64,000 nt of DNA from Bacillota bacterium (GTDB taxonomy: Bacteria > Bacillota > Clostridia > Peptostreptococcales > Acidaminobacteraceae): positions 1 to 64,000 of the forward strand of contig JAOARG010000017.1 in NCBI GenBank assembly GCA_025210655.1, read 5' to 3'. Below the pieces are notes generated by a model that was not told the DNA's origin, did not search any database, and saw nothing but the letters and a program-made list of their open reading frames with translations. Both the position numbers and the translations under genes were made by a program. Within the stretch, counting starts at the first letter, position 1; the number at the start of each line of letters is the position of its first letter. Positions 9,320 to 17,522 of this stretch are shown one piece after another.

Positions 9320-10306
9320 CTACAATCTAATTACGCAAGAGCCCCATGTAAGACCCCCACCAAATCCAACTAGTACAACTACATCACCTTTATTGATTTT
9401 TCCCTCTTCAATTGCTTCATCAAGGGCAATTGGAATTGATCCTGCTGAAATATTACCCAGTCTATCTAAGTTAACATGAACCTTATCAATCGGAAGCTTA
9501 AGCTTTTTAGCAGCCGAATTAATAATTCTAATATTTGCCTGATGTGGAACCAAGAAATCAACATCTTCAACATCAAGACCTGCTAATTCTAAAGCTAGAA
9601 GTGAAGCTGAACTCATCTTTCTTACAGCAAACTTAAATACTTCTGATCCATCCATCGTTATATAATGTAATCTTTTTGCTACGGTATCAGCTGTAGCAGG
9701 CATTCTAGAACCACCTGCTGGTATAGCAAGAAAATCTGCTCCACTACCATCAGCTCCTAGGTGTGTAGAAAGAATCTCTGATTCATCATCACTTACACCA
9801 ACAATTGCAGCCCCGGCACCATCACCAAATAGTATACAAGTTTTTCTATCTTCCCAATCTAATACTTTAGAAAGTGTTTCCGCTCCGATTACTAGAATTT
9901 TCTTATACATACCTGTCTTAATAAACTGATCTGCTATTGTTAAGCCATATAAGAAACCAGAACAAGCTGTTTCTAAATCAAAGGCAGCAGCATTTACTGC
10001 ACCTAACGCCTCTTGAACAATACAAGCTGTAGAAGGAAAAATCATGTCTGGAGTTACAGTCGCAACCATAATTAAGTCTATCTCTTCCGCTGTAATGCCA
10101 GCCTTCTCCATAGCCTTCTTAGAAGCTTCAATAGCCAAATCCGATGTAGCCGTATTCTCATCAGCTATATGTCTAGATTTAATTCCTGTTCTCTTTACAA
10201 TCCACTCATCATTAGTATCCACTATTTTTTCTAAATCAAAATTTGTTAATACTTTCTCCGGTAAAGCTCTACCAGTAGAAATAATCTTAGATCTTTTTAA
10301 AGACAT
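9320..10306 (-). CDS. fabH: 3-oxoacyl-ACP synthase III (FabH)
   Basis: This 328-residue enzyme starts chain synthesis by condensing an acyl-CoA with malonyl-ACP. Active-site residues are C115 in ETACSGFLYG, the histidine in LVPHQANIRI, and the asparagine in LGNISAGS. The start MSLKRSKIISTGRALPEK is typical. It lies 30 bp after plsX with a good ribosome binding site and belongs to the FapR-regulated operon. Confidence 0.97.
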   Translation of the reverse strand: MSLKRSKIISTGRALPEKVLTNFDLEKIVDTNDEWIVKRTGIKSRHIADENTATSDLAIEASKKAMEKAGITAEEIDLIMVATVTPDMIFPSTACIVQEALGAVNAAAFDLETACSGFLYGLTIADQFIKTGMYKKILVIGAETLSKVLDWEDRKTCILFGDGAGAAIVGVSDDESEILSTHLGADGSGADFLAIPAGGSRMPATADTVAKRLHYITMDGSEVFKFAVRKMSSASLLALELAGLDVEDVDFLVPHQANIRIINSAAKKLKLPIDKVHVNLDRLGNISAGSIPIALDEAIEEGKINKGDVVVLVGFGGGLTWGSCVIRL

Positions 10307-10336
10307 AATTTCCTCCTATTATCAAGTCCTAGTCAT

Positions 10337-11338
10337 TTATTCATCTTTTTTCTTCGGTCTTACAATTTCTGAAATACCCTCTATTACGTCACTCTTAGAA
10401 TATATCTCACAATACTTTACAGCATTTTTTATCGCTAGAGCATCTGAACTACCATGTGCCTTCACAAGTGGTCTAGAAACCCCTAATATAGGCGCTCCGC
10501 CATACTCTCTATAATCCATTTCTTTCTTAAGGTCTTTAAATCCACCGGATAATATTGCAGCTCCGATTTTTCTGAAAAATCCTTTAGTAATTTGAGTTTT
10601 TAACATTTTACCAAAACTTTTCGCAACACCTTCAGTTAACTTTAGTATTACATTTCCAGTAAAACCGTCACACACGATTACATCACATACCCCTTCTGGA
10701 AGTTCTCTACCTTCAACATTTCCAATAAAGTTTAACTCTGAGGCTTCAAGAAGATCGTATGACTCTTGAGTTAGGGCATTTCCCTTTCCTTTTTCAGAAC
10801 CAATATTTACAATACCGACCTTTGGCTGATCTTTTCCGTAAACACTTTTTGTATAAATACTTCCCATAATACCAAATTCAAGAAGGTTTCTAGGCTTACA
10901 ATCTGCATTCGCTCCAGCATCAACCATTGTTGCTAGACCTTTAAGAGTAGGATAAACAGATGCGATTGCAGGTCTATCTATACCCTTAATTCTTCCAACT
11001 TTTAAAAGTCCTCCAGCAAGAAGTGCCCCTGTGTTTCCAGCAGAAATAAAACCATCAATTTCCTTATCCTTTAGAAGTTTAAATCCAACAACCATAGATG
11101 AATCTTTTTTCTTTTTGATTCCATTTACAGGTTTATCTTCATTAGTTATTACTTCATCAGCATTATGTACAAACACTCTATCTTTATCATATGTGTACTT
11201 CTCAAGTTCTTTATTTATTAAATCTTCCTTACCTACTAATACTATTTGAGACTCGATAATACTTAAGGCTTCTACAGCTCCCTTTACTATTTCATAAGGG
11301 GCATTATCTCCACCCATTGCGTCTATACCGATTTTCAT
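10337..11338 (-). CDS. plsX: Phosphate acyltransferase PlsX
   Basis: PlsX makes acyl-phosphate from acyl-ACP, the donor for PlsY in phospholipid synthesis at the membrane face. The protein begins MKIGIDAMGGDNAP, the family hallmark, and keeps the AGNTGALLAGG and CDGFTGNVILK segments. I chose ATG 11338, six bases after a GGGGAGG site, rather than the upstream TTG. About 333 residues, as expected. It directly follows fapR, the usual pairing in Bacillota. Confidence 0.97.
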   Translation of the reverse strand: MKIGIDAMGGDNAPYEIVKGAVEALSIIESQIVLVGKEDLINKELEKYTYDKDRVFVHNADEVITNEDKPVNGIKKKKDSSMVVGFKLLKDKEIDGFISAGNTGALLAGGLLKVGRIKGIDRPAIASVYPTLKGLATMVDAGANADCKPRNLLEFGIMGSIYTKSVYGKDQPKVGIVNIGSEKGKGNALTQESYDLLEASELNFIGNVEGRELPEGVCDVIVCDGFTGNVILKLTEGVAKSFGKMLKTQITKGFFRKIGAAILSGGFKDLKKEMDYREYGGAPILGVSRPLVKAHGSSDALAIKNAVKYCEIYSKSDVIEGISEIVRPKKKDE

Positions 11339-11361
11339 AATATACCTCCCCAAAACACCTA

Positions 11362-11922
11362 TTAGGCAATAACAGATCTCAACATGAATTTACCCCTAAA
11401 GACCTGGTCGTCTTTAACATTTATCATTACATGAACAATATATTCATTCTCTCTGATACTTTTTATATTAGCCTTAGCAACTAATTTTTGTCCTACTAAT
11501 ACTGGCACCCTATACTTGATGTTTGCAACACCTGTAATAGCGACTTCTTCATCTATAATGGCATAAGCTAATGACTCTGCCATTGCAAATATATAGTGAC
11601 CTTTTACTACCCTACTTTTGTTGAAGACCATTGTCTTGTCAGTTTCAAGTATTGAAATCCCACTTTTATTTAACTCTATGTCAATTAGTTCTCCCACAAT
11701 TTCACTCTGTAATATTGACTTAACTTTAGAATAATTGTTTGTGGCAGCGCTTTTTATTCTCTCCCTAAGCTCAGGAATTCCCAATTCCAGTCTATCAAGT
11801 CTAATTGTTTGGATACTTACCCCAAACTTTTCACTTAATTCTTCATCAGTAACAAAGGGTTCTTCTGACAAAAGTTCTTCCAAAACTTTATGTCGATCTT
11901 TTTTCTTCAATTTTACAGCCAT
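11362..11922 (-). CDS. fapR: FapR, malonyl-CoA-responsive repressor of lipid genes
   Basis: FapR represses fatty-acid and phospholipid genes and is released by malonyl-CoA. The N-terminal 60 residues hold a DeoR-like helix-turn-helix (DEELSEKFGVSIQTIRLDR). The rest is a hot-dog fold effector domain (AESLAYAIIDEEVAITG, VGQKLVAKANI). Starting at ATG 11922, eight bases after GAGAGG, gives 186 residues, close to the family's 188; an upstream GTG overlaps the ribosome binding site. A FapR palindrome covers its own promoter. Function is assigned by family and supported by the operator. Confidence 0.95.
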   Translation of the reverse strand: MAVKLKKKDRHKVLEELLSEEPFVTDEELSEKFGVSIQTIRLDRLELGIPELRERIKSAATNNYSKVKSILQSEIVGELIDIELNKSGISILETDKTMVFNKSRVVKGHYIFAMAESLAYAIIDEEVAITGVANIKYRVPVLVGQKLVAKANIKSIRENEYIVHVMINVKDDQVFRGKFMLRSVIA

Positions 11923-11986
11923 AAAATACACCTCTCACTTATAAAGCTACTTGTATCATTATTTCCCCCGATTTTTAGTACTTATA

Positions 11987-12005
11987 ATTAGTACCTGCTA
12001 CTAAT
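11987..12005 (-). promoter_or_regulatory. FapR operator
   Basis: ATTAGTACCTGCTACTAAT is an inverted repeat with perfect 7-bp arms (ATTAGTA/TACTAAT), matching the known FapR consensus of the TTAGTACC...TACTAA type. It lies directly downstream of the -10 box, over the expected transcription start, so bound FapR would block its own operon. A further partial half-site (TTTTAGTACTTA) sits at about 11973-11984. Confidence 0.93.
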
Positions 12006-12009
12006 ATAT

Positions 12010-12038
12010 AGTATAATGTAATATTTCTATTATTACAA
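12010..12038 (-). promoter_or_regulatory. Promoter of the fapR-plsX-fab operon
   Basis: On the minus strand TTGTAA (12038-12033) and TATACT (12015-12010) are separated by 17 bp, a good sigma-A-type promoter. The FapR operator begins five bases after the -10 box. Confidence 0.8.
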
Positions 12039-12103
12039 GGTCTTTTTTAATAGTTCACATTTTATTTACAAATACACTTTTATTATGAAATTTTCATCAA
12101 AAA

Positions 12104-12142
12104 CGAAAAAAAGATTGAACACATAAATGGGTTCAATCTTTT
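12104..12142 (-). terminator. Intrinsic terminator after rpmF
   Basis: AAGATTGAAC pairs with GTTCAATCTT around a 10-base loop, followed on the minus strand by a run of T (TCTTTTTTTCG). It ends the yceD-rpmF transcript and insulates it from the fapR promoter. Confidence 0.92.
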
Positions 12143-12173
12143 GTATTTAATATTCAAATATAGAAAATTAAAA

Positions 12174-12353
12174 CTAGTCAGCTTTTAATACCTCAGTATC
12201 CTTGTAATATCCACAAGCTGCACATACTCTGTGAGGAACGTTTGGCTCATGACACTTAGGGCACTCTATAATATTAGGTGCTGTCATTTTAATGTTACTA
12301 GCTCTTCTTTTATCTCTTCTAGATTTTGATATTTTACGCTTTGGTAATGCCAC
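12174..12353 (-). CDS. rpmF: 50S ribosomal protein L32
   Basis: This 59-residue protein begins ALPKRKISKSRRDKRRAS after a GTG start placed six bases after AAGGAGGTG. It carries two CXXC pairs, CPKC at residues 31-34 and CAAC at 44-47, so it is the zinc-binding (C+) form of L32. It follows yceD by 16 bp, the conserved pairing in most bacteria. A strong terminator follows. Confidence 0.97.
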   Translation of the reverse strand: MALPKRKISKSRRDKRRASNIKMTAPNIIECPKCHEPNVPHRVCAACGYYKDTEVLKAD

Positions 12354-12369
12354 TTATAACACCTCCTTA

Positions 12370-12870
12370 TCACTCTTTAAATAATTGCTTAAGGCTTTCA
12401 AACCTTGGATCAATTTTTTCATCTTCACAGTCACATTGTTTCTGATTTAAATTAATTCCGCAGTTAGGACATAAACCTTTACATTCACTGTCACATAGAA
12501 CCTGAATAGGAATACTAAGTATCAAATCTTCCATTACCACATCATATAGGTTGATTAGATAATTACTATGACCTACCGCATCAATTTCCTCTTCAATCTC
12601 GTCTTCATGAAGAATCTCTTTGAATATTCGACCCTGGATGTCCCGTTTCACACCTTCGAGGCATCTAGAGCACTCAAAAATAAACTCACTTCTATAGTTT
12701 AACTCTAAATAGAGCTCCGAGTCAACAAAAAATATTCTTCCATCTAAAATAACTGGAGAACTTTCGGTGACACCATATGTTCTAAGCTCATTAGAATCAC
12801 ATTTGACCTCTTGGGAAATCTCAATTTCAGCCTTTTTTCCATTCAAGACAGGTGAAATATCTATCATCAT
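12370..12870 (-). CDS. yceD: YceD/DUF177 protein
   Basis: The protein (about 166 residues) has a cysteine pair in FECSRCLEG and a C-terminal cluster CDSECKGLCPNCGINLNQ, the signature of DUF177. In other bacteria the family is needed for normal 23S rRNA levels or processing, and it is nearly always next to rpmF, as here. I chose ATG 12870, seven bases after AAGGAGG; a GTG six bases upstream overlaps the ribosome binding site. The cysteines suggest metal binding, which is inference. Confidence 0.9.
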   Translation of the reverse strand: MMIDISPVLNGKKAEIEISQEVKCDSNELRTYGVTESSPVILDGRIFFVDSELYLELNYRSEFIFECSRCLEGVKRDIQGRIFKEILHEDEIEEEIDAVGHSNYLINLYDVVMEDLILSIPIQVLCDSECKGLCPNCGINLNQKQCDCEDEKIDPRFESLKQLFKE

Positions 12871-12952
12871 TATCACCCCTCCTTAAAGTTCATTAACAAA
12901 GTTATTATATATAGATGTTATAAGTTTGTCAAGTAGTTTTACTTGATATCTA

Positions 12953-14146
12953 TTATTTTACTAATTCTAAAGTATCTTTAGCAATCATAAGTTCTTCATT
13001 TGTAGGGATTACAAGCACCTTAACCTTTGAAGATTCTTTACTTACAATCTTAGCTGATCCTCTGAAATCATTAGCAATAATGTCCATTTCAACACCCATG
13101 AATTCAAGACCATCAGTAATAGCAAGTCTATTTGTTGGAGAATTTTCTCCTAAACCAGCTGTAAAGATGATTCCATCTACGCCACCCATTACAGCAGCAT
13201 ATGATGCGATATATCTCTTAACTCTTCTATCAAACGCCTTAATAGCTAAAGCAGCTCTCTCATTTCCATCCTTAGCAGCAGTTTCGATATCTCTAAAGTC
13301 ACTACTTACTCCTGAAATACCAAGCACACCTGATTCTTTATTTAGCATGTTGTTTACTTGGTTAATGTTAAGATTTTCTTTTTCCATAATGAAAGTAACG
13401 ATAGCTGGATCGATATCTCCACATCTAGTACCCATTGCAAGACCCTCAAGTGGAGTAAAGCCCATTGAAGTACTTACAGATTTACCACCCTTAATAGCAG
13501 TAACACTGGCACCGTTTCCTAAGTGACAAGAGATCAGCTTAAGATCAGCAATGTCTTTTCCTAACATTTCAGCAGCCTTCTCCGAAACGTATCTATGACT
13601 AGTTCCGTGGAAACCATATCTTCTGATTTTGTGTTTCTCATATAATTCATATGGAATTGGGTAAATATAAGCTTCTGGCTCCATTGTTTGGTGGAAAGCA
13701 GTATCAAATACACCAACCATAGGCGCTTCAGGAAGTAATTCCATAGTAGCTCTAATTCCAATAATATTTGGTGGGTTGTGTAACGGTGCTAAATCAATAC
13801 ACTCTTCAAGAGCATTGATTACATCTTCAGTGATGATTACTGATCCGCTGTACTTCTCCCCAGCATGTACAACTCTATGACCTACTGCATCAATCTCATC
13901 ATATGATTTGATTGCACCAATTTTCTCATCAGTTAGTGCGTTAAGAACATTTGCAATAGCATCCTTGTGATCTTTCATAGGTGTTTGGATTTTTTCTTTA
14001 TCTCTTCCAGGCACCTCATGAGTTAATATAGAACCCTCGATACCAATTCTTTCTACTAGCCCCTTGCTTAATACACTCTCATCTGTCATATCCATAAGCT
14101 GATACTTTAAAGATGAACTTCCACAGTTAATAACTAAAATTTTCAA
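12953..14146 (-). CDS. ackA: Acetate kinase
   Basis: A 397-residue enzyme that makes ATP from acetyl phosphate, the last step of fermentative acetate formation. It shows the family start [15 protein letters not shown], the [12 protein letters not shown] segment and the FHGTSHRYV motif. The start is TTG, seven bases after GAGGAGG. No phosphotransacetylase gene is adjacent. It has a long upstream region (14147-14518) shared with divergent tmcAL, with palindromes that could be regulatory. Confidence 0.98.
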   Translation of the reverse strand: MKILVINCGSSSLKYQLMDMTDESVLSKGLVERIGIEGSILTHEVPGRDKEKIQTPMKDHKDAIANVLNALTDEKIGAIKSYDEIDAVGHRVVHAGEKYSGSVIITEDVINALEECIDLAPLHNPPNIIGIRATMELLPEAPMVGVFDTAFHQTMEPEAYIYPIPYELYEKHKIRRYGFHGTSHRYVSEKAAEMLGKDIADLKLISCHLGNGASVTAIKGGKSVSTSMGFTPLEGLAMGTRCGDIDPAIVTFIMEKENLNINQVNNMLNKESGVLGISGVSSDFRDIETAAKDGNERAALAIKAFDRRVKRYIASYAAVMGGVDGIIFTAGLGENSPTNRLAITDGLEFMGVEMDIIANDFRGSAKIVSKESSKVKVLVIPTNEELMIAKDTLELVK

Positions 14147-14518
14147 TTGTTTTCCTCCTCTTTCCTCGTCAATATCAAGCCATAAAAGTAATAGTAAGTC
14201 TGAATTTTTCTGCTATATCAAATTTACTATATAATCAAAATAACAACTTTCCCTTAAACTAATAAGCAAATTACTATATAATATTGATAAATATTATCAT
14301 AAATGCTTAATTATAAATTCTGCACTTAATAATAATATAACAAATGTATACAATTTTTTCTACTATTTCTTATAAAATATTTATAAGAAAACGTATACTT
14401 TCTTTCATATATATAGTTTTAGTGTATAGTTTTTATACAGAACCCTATTCAAAAGTGTGTTTTGTATACAGTATTTTTGTTAAAACTATCCTAAACAAAT
14501 TTTAAAGGAGTTTTAATC
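14147..14518. promoter_or_regulatory. Divergent control region of ackA and tmcAL
   Basis: This 372-bp A+T-rich gap lies between two divergent genes and holds no open frame I can support. It contains a perfect palindrome at 14366-14390 and repeated GTATAC cores near 14345, 14392 and 14475, with a related GTATAG near 14433. I could not settle on a single promoter for either gene. A ribosome binding site (AAAGGAG) precedes tmcAL and GAGGAGG precedes ackA. Confidence 0.6.
14366..14390. repeat. Perfect 11-bp-arm palindrome, possible operator
   Basis: TTTCTTATAAA and TTTATAAGAAA are perfect inverted copies separated by ATA. The position between divergent ackA and tmcAL fits a regulator site. It has no T-run and is too A+T rich for a good terminator. 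The cognate protein is unknown. Confidence 0.6.
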
Positions 14519-15742
14519 ATGAAAATTCAAGGAATCATTGCTGAATACAACCCATTCCACAATGGTCATAAATATCATATAGATACTGGAAAGAAATTAT
14601 CATCTGCTACCCACACCATAGTTGTAATGAGTGGTAATTTTGTTCAAAGAGGTGAACCAGCAATATTTGATAAATTTCTTAGGGCCAAAATGGCAATAAA
14701 AGAAGGTGCTGATCTTGTAATCGAGCTTCCAACAGTTTTTTCACTTGGAAGTGCTGAATACTTTGGACATGGCGCTGTATCTCTTCTAAATTCCTTAGCT
14801 ATAGTAGATGTATTATCATTTGGATGCGAAGACGACAATATGTCTCCACTGCAAAAAATTGCAACAATCCTACAGGACGAGCCTGATGAATATAAATCCA
14901 TCCTCAAATCACATCTAGATAAAGGATTGTCATTCCCTAAGGCAAGGGAACATGCATTATCTGAATTTGCTTTTGCAGGAAAAAATGTAGAGGAATATTT
15001 TAAACCGAATAATATTTTAGGAATAGAGTATATAAAATCTTTGAAAAAACTAAAATCTACTATCGAAATTAATCCTGTAAAAAGAACAGGAGTATCATAT
15101 TATTCTTCAGATATCAAAAACGGCATAGCAAGTGCAACCAAAATAAGAAAACTTCTTATTGAAGGCAATATAGAAAAGGTAAAAGAAGCAGTTCCGGAAG
15201 AAATTTTTTCAATTGTAAGGGATTCAATAAATGATAATAGTTATTTAGCACTAGATGATTTGAGAGAAATAATCTATAGCAATCTGCTTTTATCTAATAT
15301 AGAAAATCTTAAAATGATAAATGACATATCAGAAGGAATAGAAAACAGATTATTATCTTCAATTGATCCTAAATTATCAATAGACCACTATCTAGATAAG
15401 ATATCCTCAAAGAGATATACTAGAACAAGACTCCAAAGGATACTAATTAAAACATTATTAAATCTTACTGATGATTATTATAAGGACTCCACAGGAATTC
15501 ACACTCACCCTTTGTATGCCCGAATTTTAGGTTTCAATAGTAAGGGAAGGGAAATACTCGCTGAGTTAAAGAAAAGCTCTCAAATCCCAATAATAACAAA
15601 TATAAATAAGTTTGACCGTCAACTCTTAGAAGATCAGGGCAAAATGCTTGATATGGATATAAAGGCAAGCAATTTGTATTCATTGATGCAGAAGAAGCCT
15701 TTGTACAGGGATTTGACTGAGAAGGTTTATATGGAGCTTTAG
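14519..15742 (+). CDS. tmcAL: TmcAL, tRNA(Met) cytidine acetate ligase
   Basis: This 407-residue enzyme, formerly YlbM, uses acetate and ATP to form N4-acetylcytidine at the wobble base of elongator tRNA-Met. The nucleotidyltransferase motif HNGH appears in AEYNPFHNGHKYH. VVMSGNFVQRGEPA and the downstream GIEYIKSL, GVSYYSSD and SATKIRK segments are typical. Its use of acetate is interesting beside ackA, but the genes are divergent, so this may be chance. ATG follows AAAGGAG. Confidence 0.95.
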   Translation: MKIQGIIAEYNPFHNGHKYHIDTGKKLSSATHTIVVMSGNFVQRGEPAIFDKFLRAKMAIKEGADLVIELPTVFSLGSAEYFGHGAVSLLNSLAIVDVLSFGCEDDNMSPLQKIATILQDEPDEYKSILKSHLDKGLSFPKAREHALSEFAFAGKNVEEYFKPNNILGIEYIKSLKKLKSTIEINPVKRTGVSYYSSDIKNGIASATKIRKLLIEGNIEKVKEAVPEEIFSIVRDSINDNSYLALDDLREIIYSNLLLSNIENLKMINDISEGIENRLLSSIDPKLSIDHYLDKISSKRYTRTRLQRILIKTLLNLTDDYYKDSTGIHTHPLYARILGFNSKGREILAELKKSSQIPIITNINKFDRQLLEDQGKMLDMDIKASNLYSLMQKKPLYRDLTEKVYMEL

Positions 15743-15838
15743 GTGGTTTATTTTTGTCTAACCACCGCTTGCTTTAGCAAGCTCACCACCACAAGCCCTG
15801 TAAAGGCGCGTACACTACCATTTTTACTTAGGTAAAAA
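15742..15838. repeat. Cluster of three hairpins after tmcAL
   Basis: Starting at the last base of the tmcAL stop, the stretch holds GGTGGTT/AACCACC (15742-15766), GCTTGC/GCAAGC (15767-15782) and TTTTTAC/GTAAAAA (15821-15838). It opens with GGTGGTTTATTTT, the same words as the left arm of the element at 41603. I take it as a structured extragenic element; function unknown. Confidence 0.6.
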
Positions 15839-15856
15839 TACAACACCCCAGGCAAT

Positions 15857-15893
15857 AAAAAAGCTATCTCAAAATTTGAGATAGCTTTTTTTA
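15857..15893. terminator. Bidirectional intrinsic terminator
   Basis: AGCTATCTCAAA and TTTGAGATAGCT form a near-perfect stem flanked by A-rich and T-rich runs. It can stop both tmcAL (plus) and the rsmD-coaD-coiled-coil transcript (minus), whose last gene ends at 15891. Confidence 0.92.
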
Positions 15894-16442
15894 TTCTTCA
15901 ATATATTGTTTCAACTCATCCCTATTGTCTTCAATAGTTTCCATAGTTACTTTTAACTTTTCTTGAACTTCACTTAATAGCTTATCTGCATATTCAAGGG
16001 AACCCAATCTTAAATCATTTGTCTCATCATGGGCATTCTTTAATATTTCTTGAGCTTTTAGATTTGCTTCATTTATTATTTCGGTGCTTTTTTCCTTAGC
16101 TACTACATATATTTCTTCTTCTTCAACTAATTCATCAACCCTTACCATGGTATTGTTGATAATTCTATTTTCTTCATCTTTTGCAGTAGTTACTATATTT
16201 TGATACCTGCTTTGAGCCTCTTTTGTAATTCTCTCTGATTCATCCTGAGCCTCAGCAAGGATTTTATTTCTTTCTTCTTTAATCCACTTAGCCTGTTTAA
16301 TTTCATCAGGCAATTGTAATCTAATATCCTTAACTAACTCAAGTAAATCTTCCCTATCAAGGACAACTCTGCCAGTCAAAGGGATACTGGAGCCATTTTC
16401 AATTAAATCTTCTAAGTCTTCCAACAAATCTAAAACCTTCAT
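15891..16442 (-). CDS. Coiled-coil protein of the coaD locus, function unknown
   Basis: The protein (about 183 residues) starts MKVLDLLEDLEDLIENG, has a motif VVLDREDLLELVKDIRLQLP, then a long charged helix rich in A, E, K and Q (AEAQDESERITKEAQ), like DivIVA or ATP-synthase-b-type coiled coils. No membrane segment is visible. Relatives beside coaD are common in Clostridia and are often labelled ATPase-like without evidence. ATG 16442 has a properly spaced AAGGTGG; ATG 16448 is too close. It is the last gene of the recG-rsmD-coaD group. Confidence 0.75.
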   Translation of the reverse strand: MKVLDLLEDLEDLIENGSSIPLTGRVVLDREDLLELVKDIRLQLPDEIKQAKWIKEERNKILAEAQDESERITKEAQSRYQNIVTTAKDEENRIINNTMVRVDELVEEEEIYVVAKEKSTEIINEANLKAQEILKNAHDETNDLRLGSLEYADKLLSEVQEKLKVTMETIEDNRDELKQYIEE

Positions 16443-16459
16443 ATTCATTCCACCTTCAA

Positions 16460-16933
16460 TTATTTTCTATCTTTCATTATCTTGTAAACATTGTCTGGTA
16501 CTAAAGGTTTAATATCACCATCATATCTATATATCTCTTTAACAATACTAGAACTCAAATATGAATACTCAGTTGATGTATTTAAGAACAATGTCTCAAT
16601 ATTAGGGTATAATTTCCTATTTATTTGAGCCATTTGGAACTCAGATTCAAAATCTGAAACCGCCCTTAAGCCCTTCACCACAATATTGACATTTTTCTCC
16701 TTAGCATATCTAATTAACAAGTCATCATACATATCTACTTGGACATTGTCTAAGTGAGATGTTGCTTCTTCTATTAATCTTACCCTTTCCTCTTGGGAAA
16801 ATAACGGATTCTTTGCAGAATTTTTCATTACTACTACAACTAGTTTGTCAAATACCTTGGAAGCCCTTGTAATTATATCTACGTGACCATTAGTTACAGG
16901 ATCAAAACTCCCTGGATACATTGCTGCTTTCAT
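16460..16933 (-). CDS. coaD: Phosphopantetheine adenylyltransferase
   Basis: A 157-residue enzyme making dephospho-CoA, the fourth step of coenzyme A synthesis. The start MKAAMYPGSFDPVTNGHVDI includes the (T/H)XGH adenylyl-transfer motif TNGH. The later segments VVKGLRAVSDFE and EYSYLSSSIVKEI are typical. Its start overlaps the rsmD stop by one base. The coaBC gene for earlier steps is also in this window (33744). Confidence 0.98.
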   Translation of the reverse strand: MKAAMYPGSFDPVTNGHVDIITRASKVFDKLVVVVMKNSAKNPLFSQEERVRLIEEATSHLDNVQVDMYDDLLIRYAKEKNVNIVVKGLRAVSDFESEFQMAQINRKLYPNIETLFLNTSTEYSYLSSSIVKEIYRYDGDIKPLVPDNVYKIMKDRK

Positions 16934-17481
16934 TATTCTTCGTTCCTCCTAAAGAAAGACACACAAGTCCTTCCATATTTTTTTATCTTATATCTTTCTA
17001 AGCCAGCAATACTATCTGGCAACTTATCAGTATTATCATGTTCAACTATTATAATTCCCTCTTCTTCCAGAAGCTTTCTTGAAGTTATTTCTTCAAGAGT
17101 AGGAATAATCAACCCTTGATTGTAAGGTGGGTCCATTATTATGACACCATACTGACCTTTAAGATGATTAAGTCCATTCTCTACTTTTTTCTCAATAACT
17201 TCAGAAAGCTCAATAAGTTTTGTATTATTTAAATTCTCTTTAATTATTTTTCCTGCCCTAGGAGATTCTTCAATAAATGTACAAAACTCTGCACCTCTAC
17301 TTAAGGCCTCAATACCTAATGCGCCTGATCCAGCAAAAATATCAAGTACCCTTTCTCCATGAATATCCCAATTTATAATATTAAATATATTTTCTTTAAC
17401 TCTATCTGTCGTTGGTCTAGTACCAAGACCCTCTATGGTCTCAAGTCTTACACCTCTAGCTGTTCCACTAATTACTCTCAT
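16933..17481 (-). CDS. rsmD: 16S rRNA (guanine966-N2)-methyltransferase RsmD
   Basis: A 182-residue class I methyltransferase. It begins MRVISGTARG, has the SAM-binding loop DIFAGSGALGIEALSRGA, and the catalytic MDPPYNQG motif that places the exocyclic amine of G966. The rsmD-coaD pair is conserved in Bacillota, and the two genes overlap by one base here. Confidence 0.95.
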   Translation of the reverse strand: MRVISGTARGVRLETIEGLGTRPTTDRVKENIFNIINWDIHGERVLDIFAGSGALGIEALSRGAEFCTFIEESPRAGKIIKENLNNTKLIELSEVIEKKVENGLNHLKGQYGVIIMDPPYNQGLIIPTLEEITSRKLLEEEGIIIVEHDNTDKLPDSIAGLERYKIKKYGRTCVSFFRRNEE

Positions 17482-17522
17482 AGTTCACCTCTGTATTATT
17501 TTACCACAAAAACCTTTTAGTT

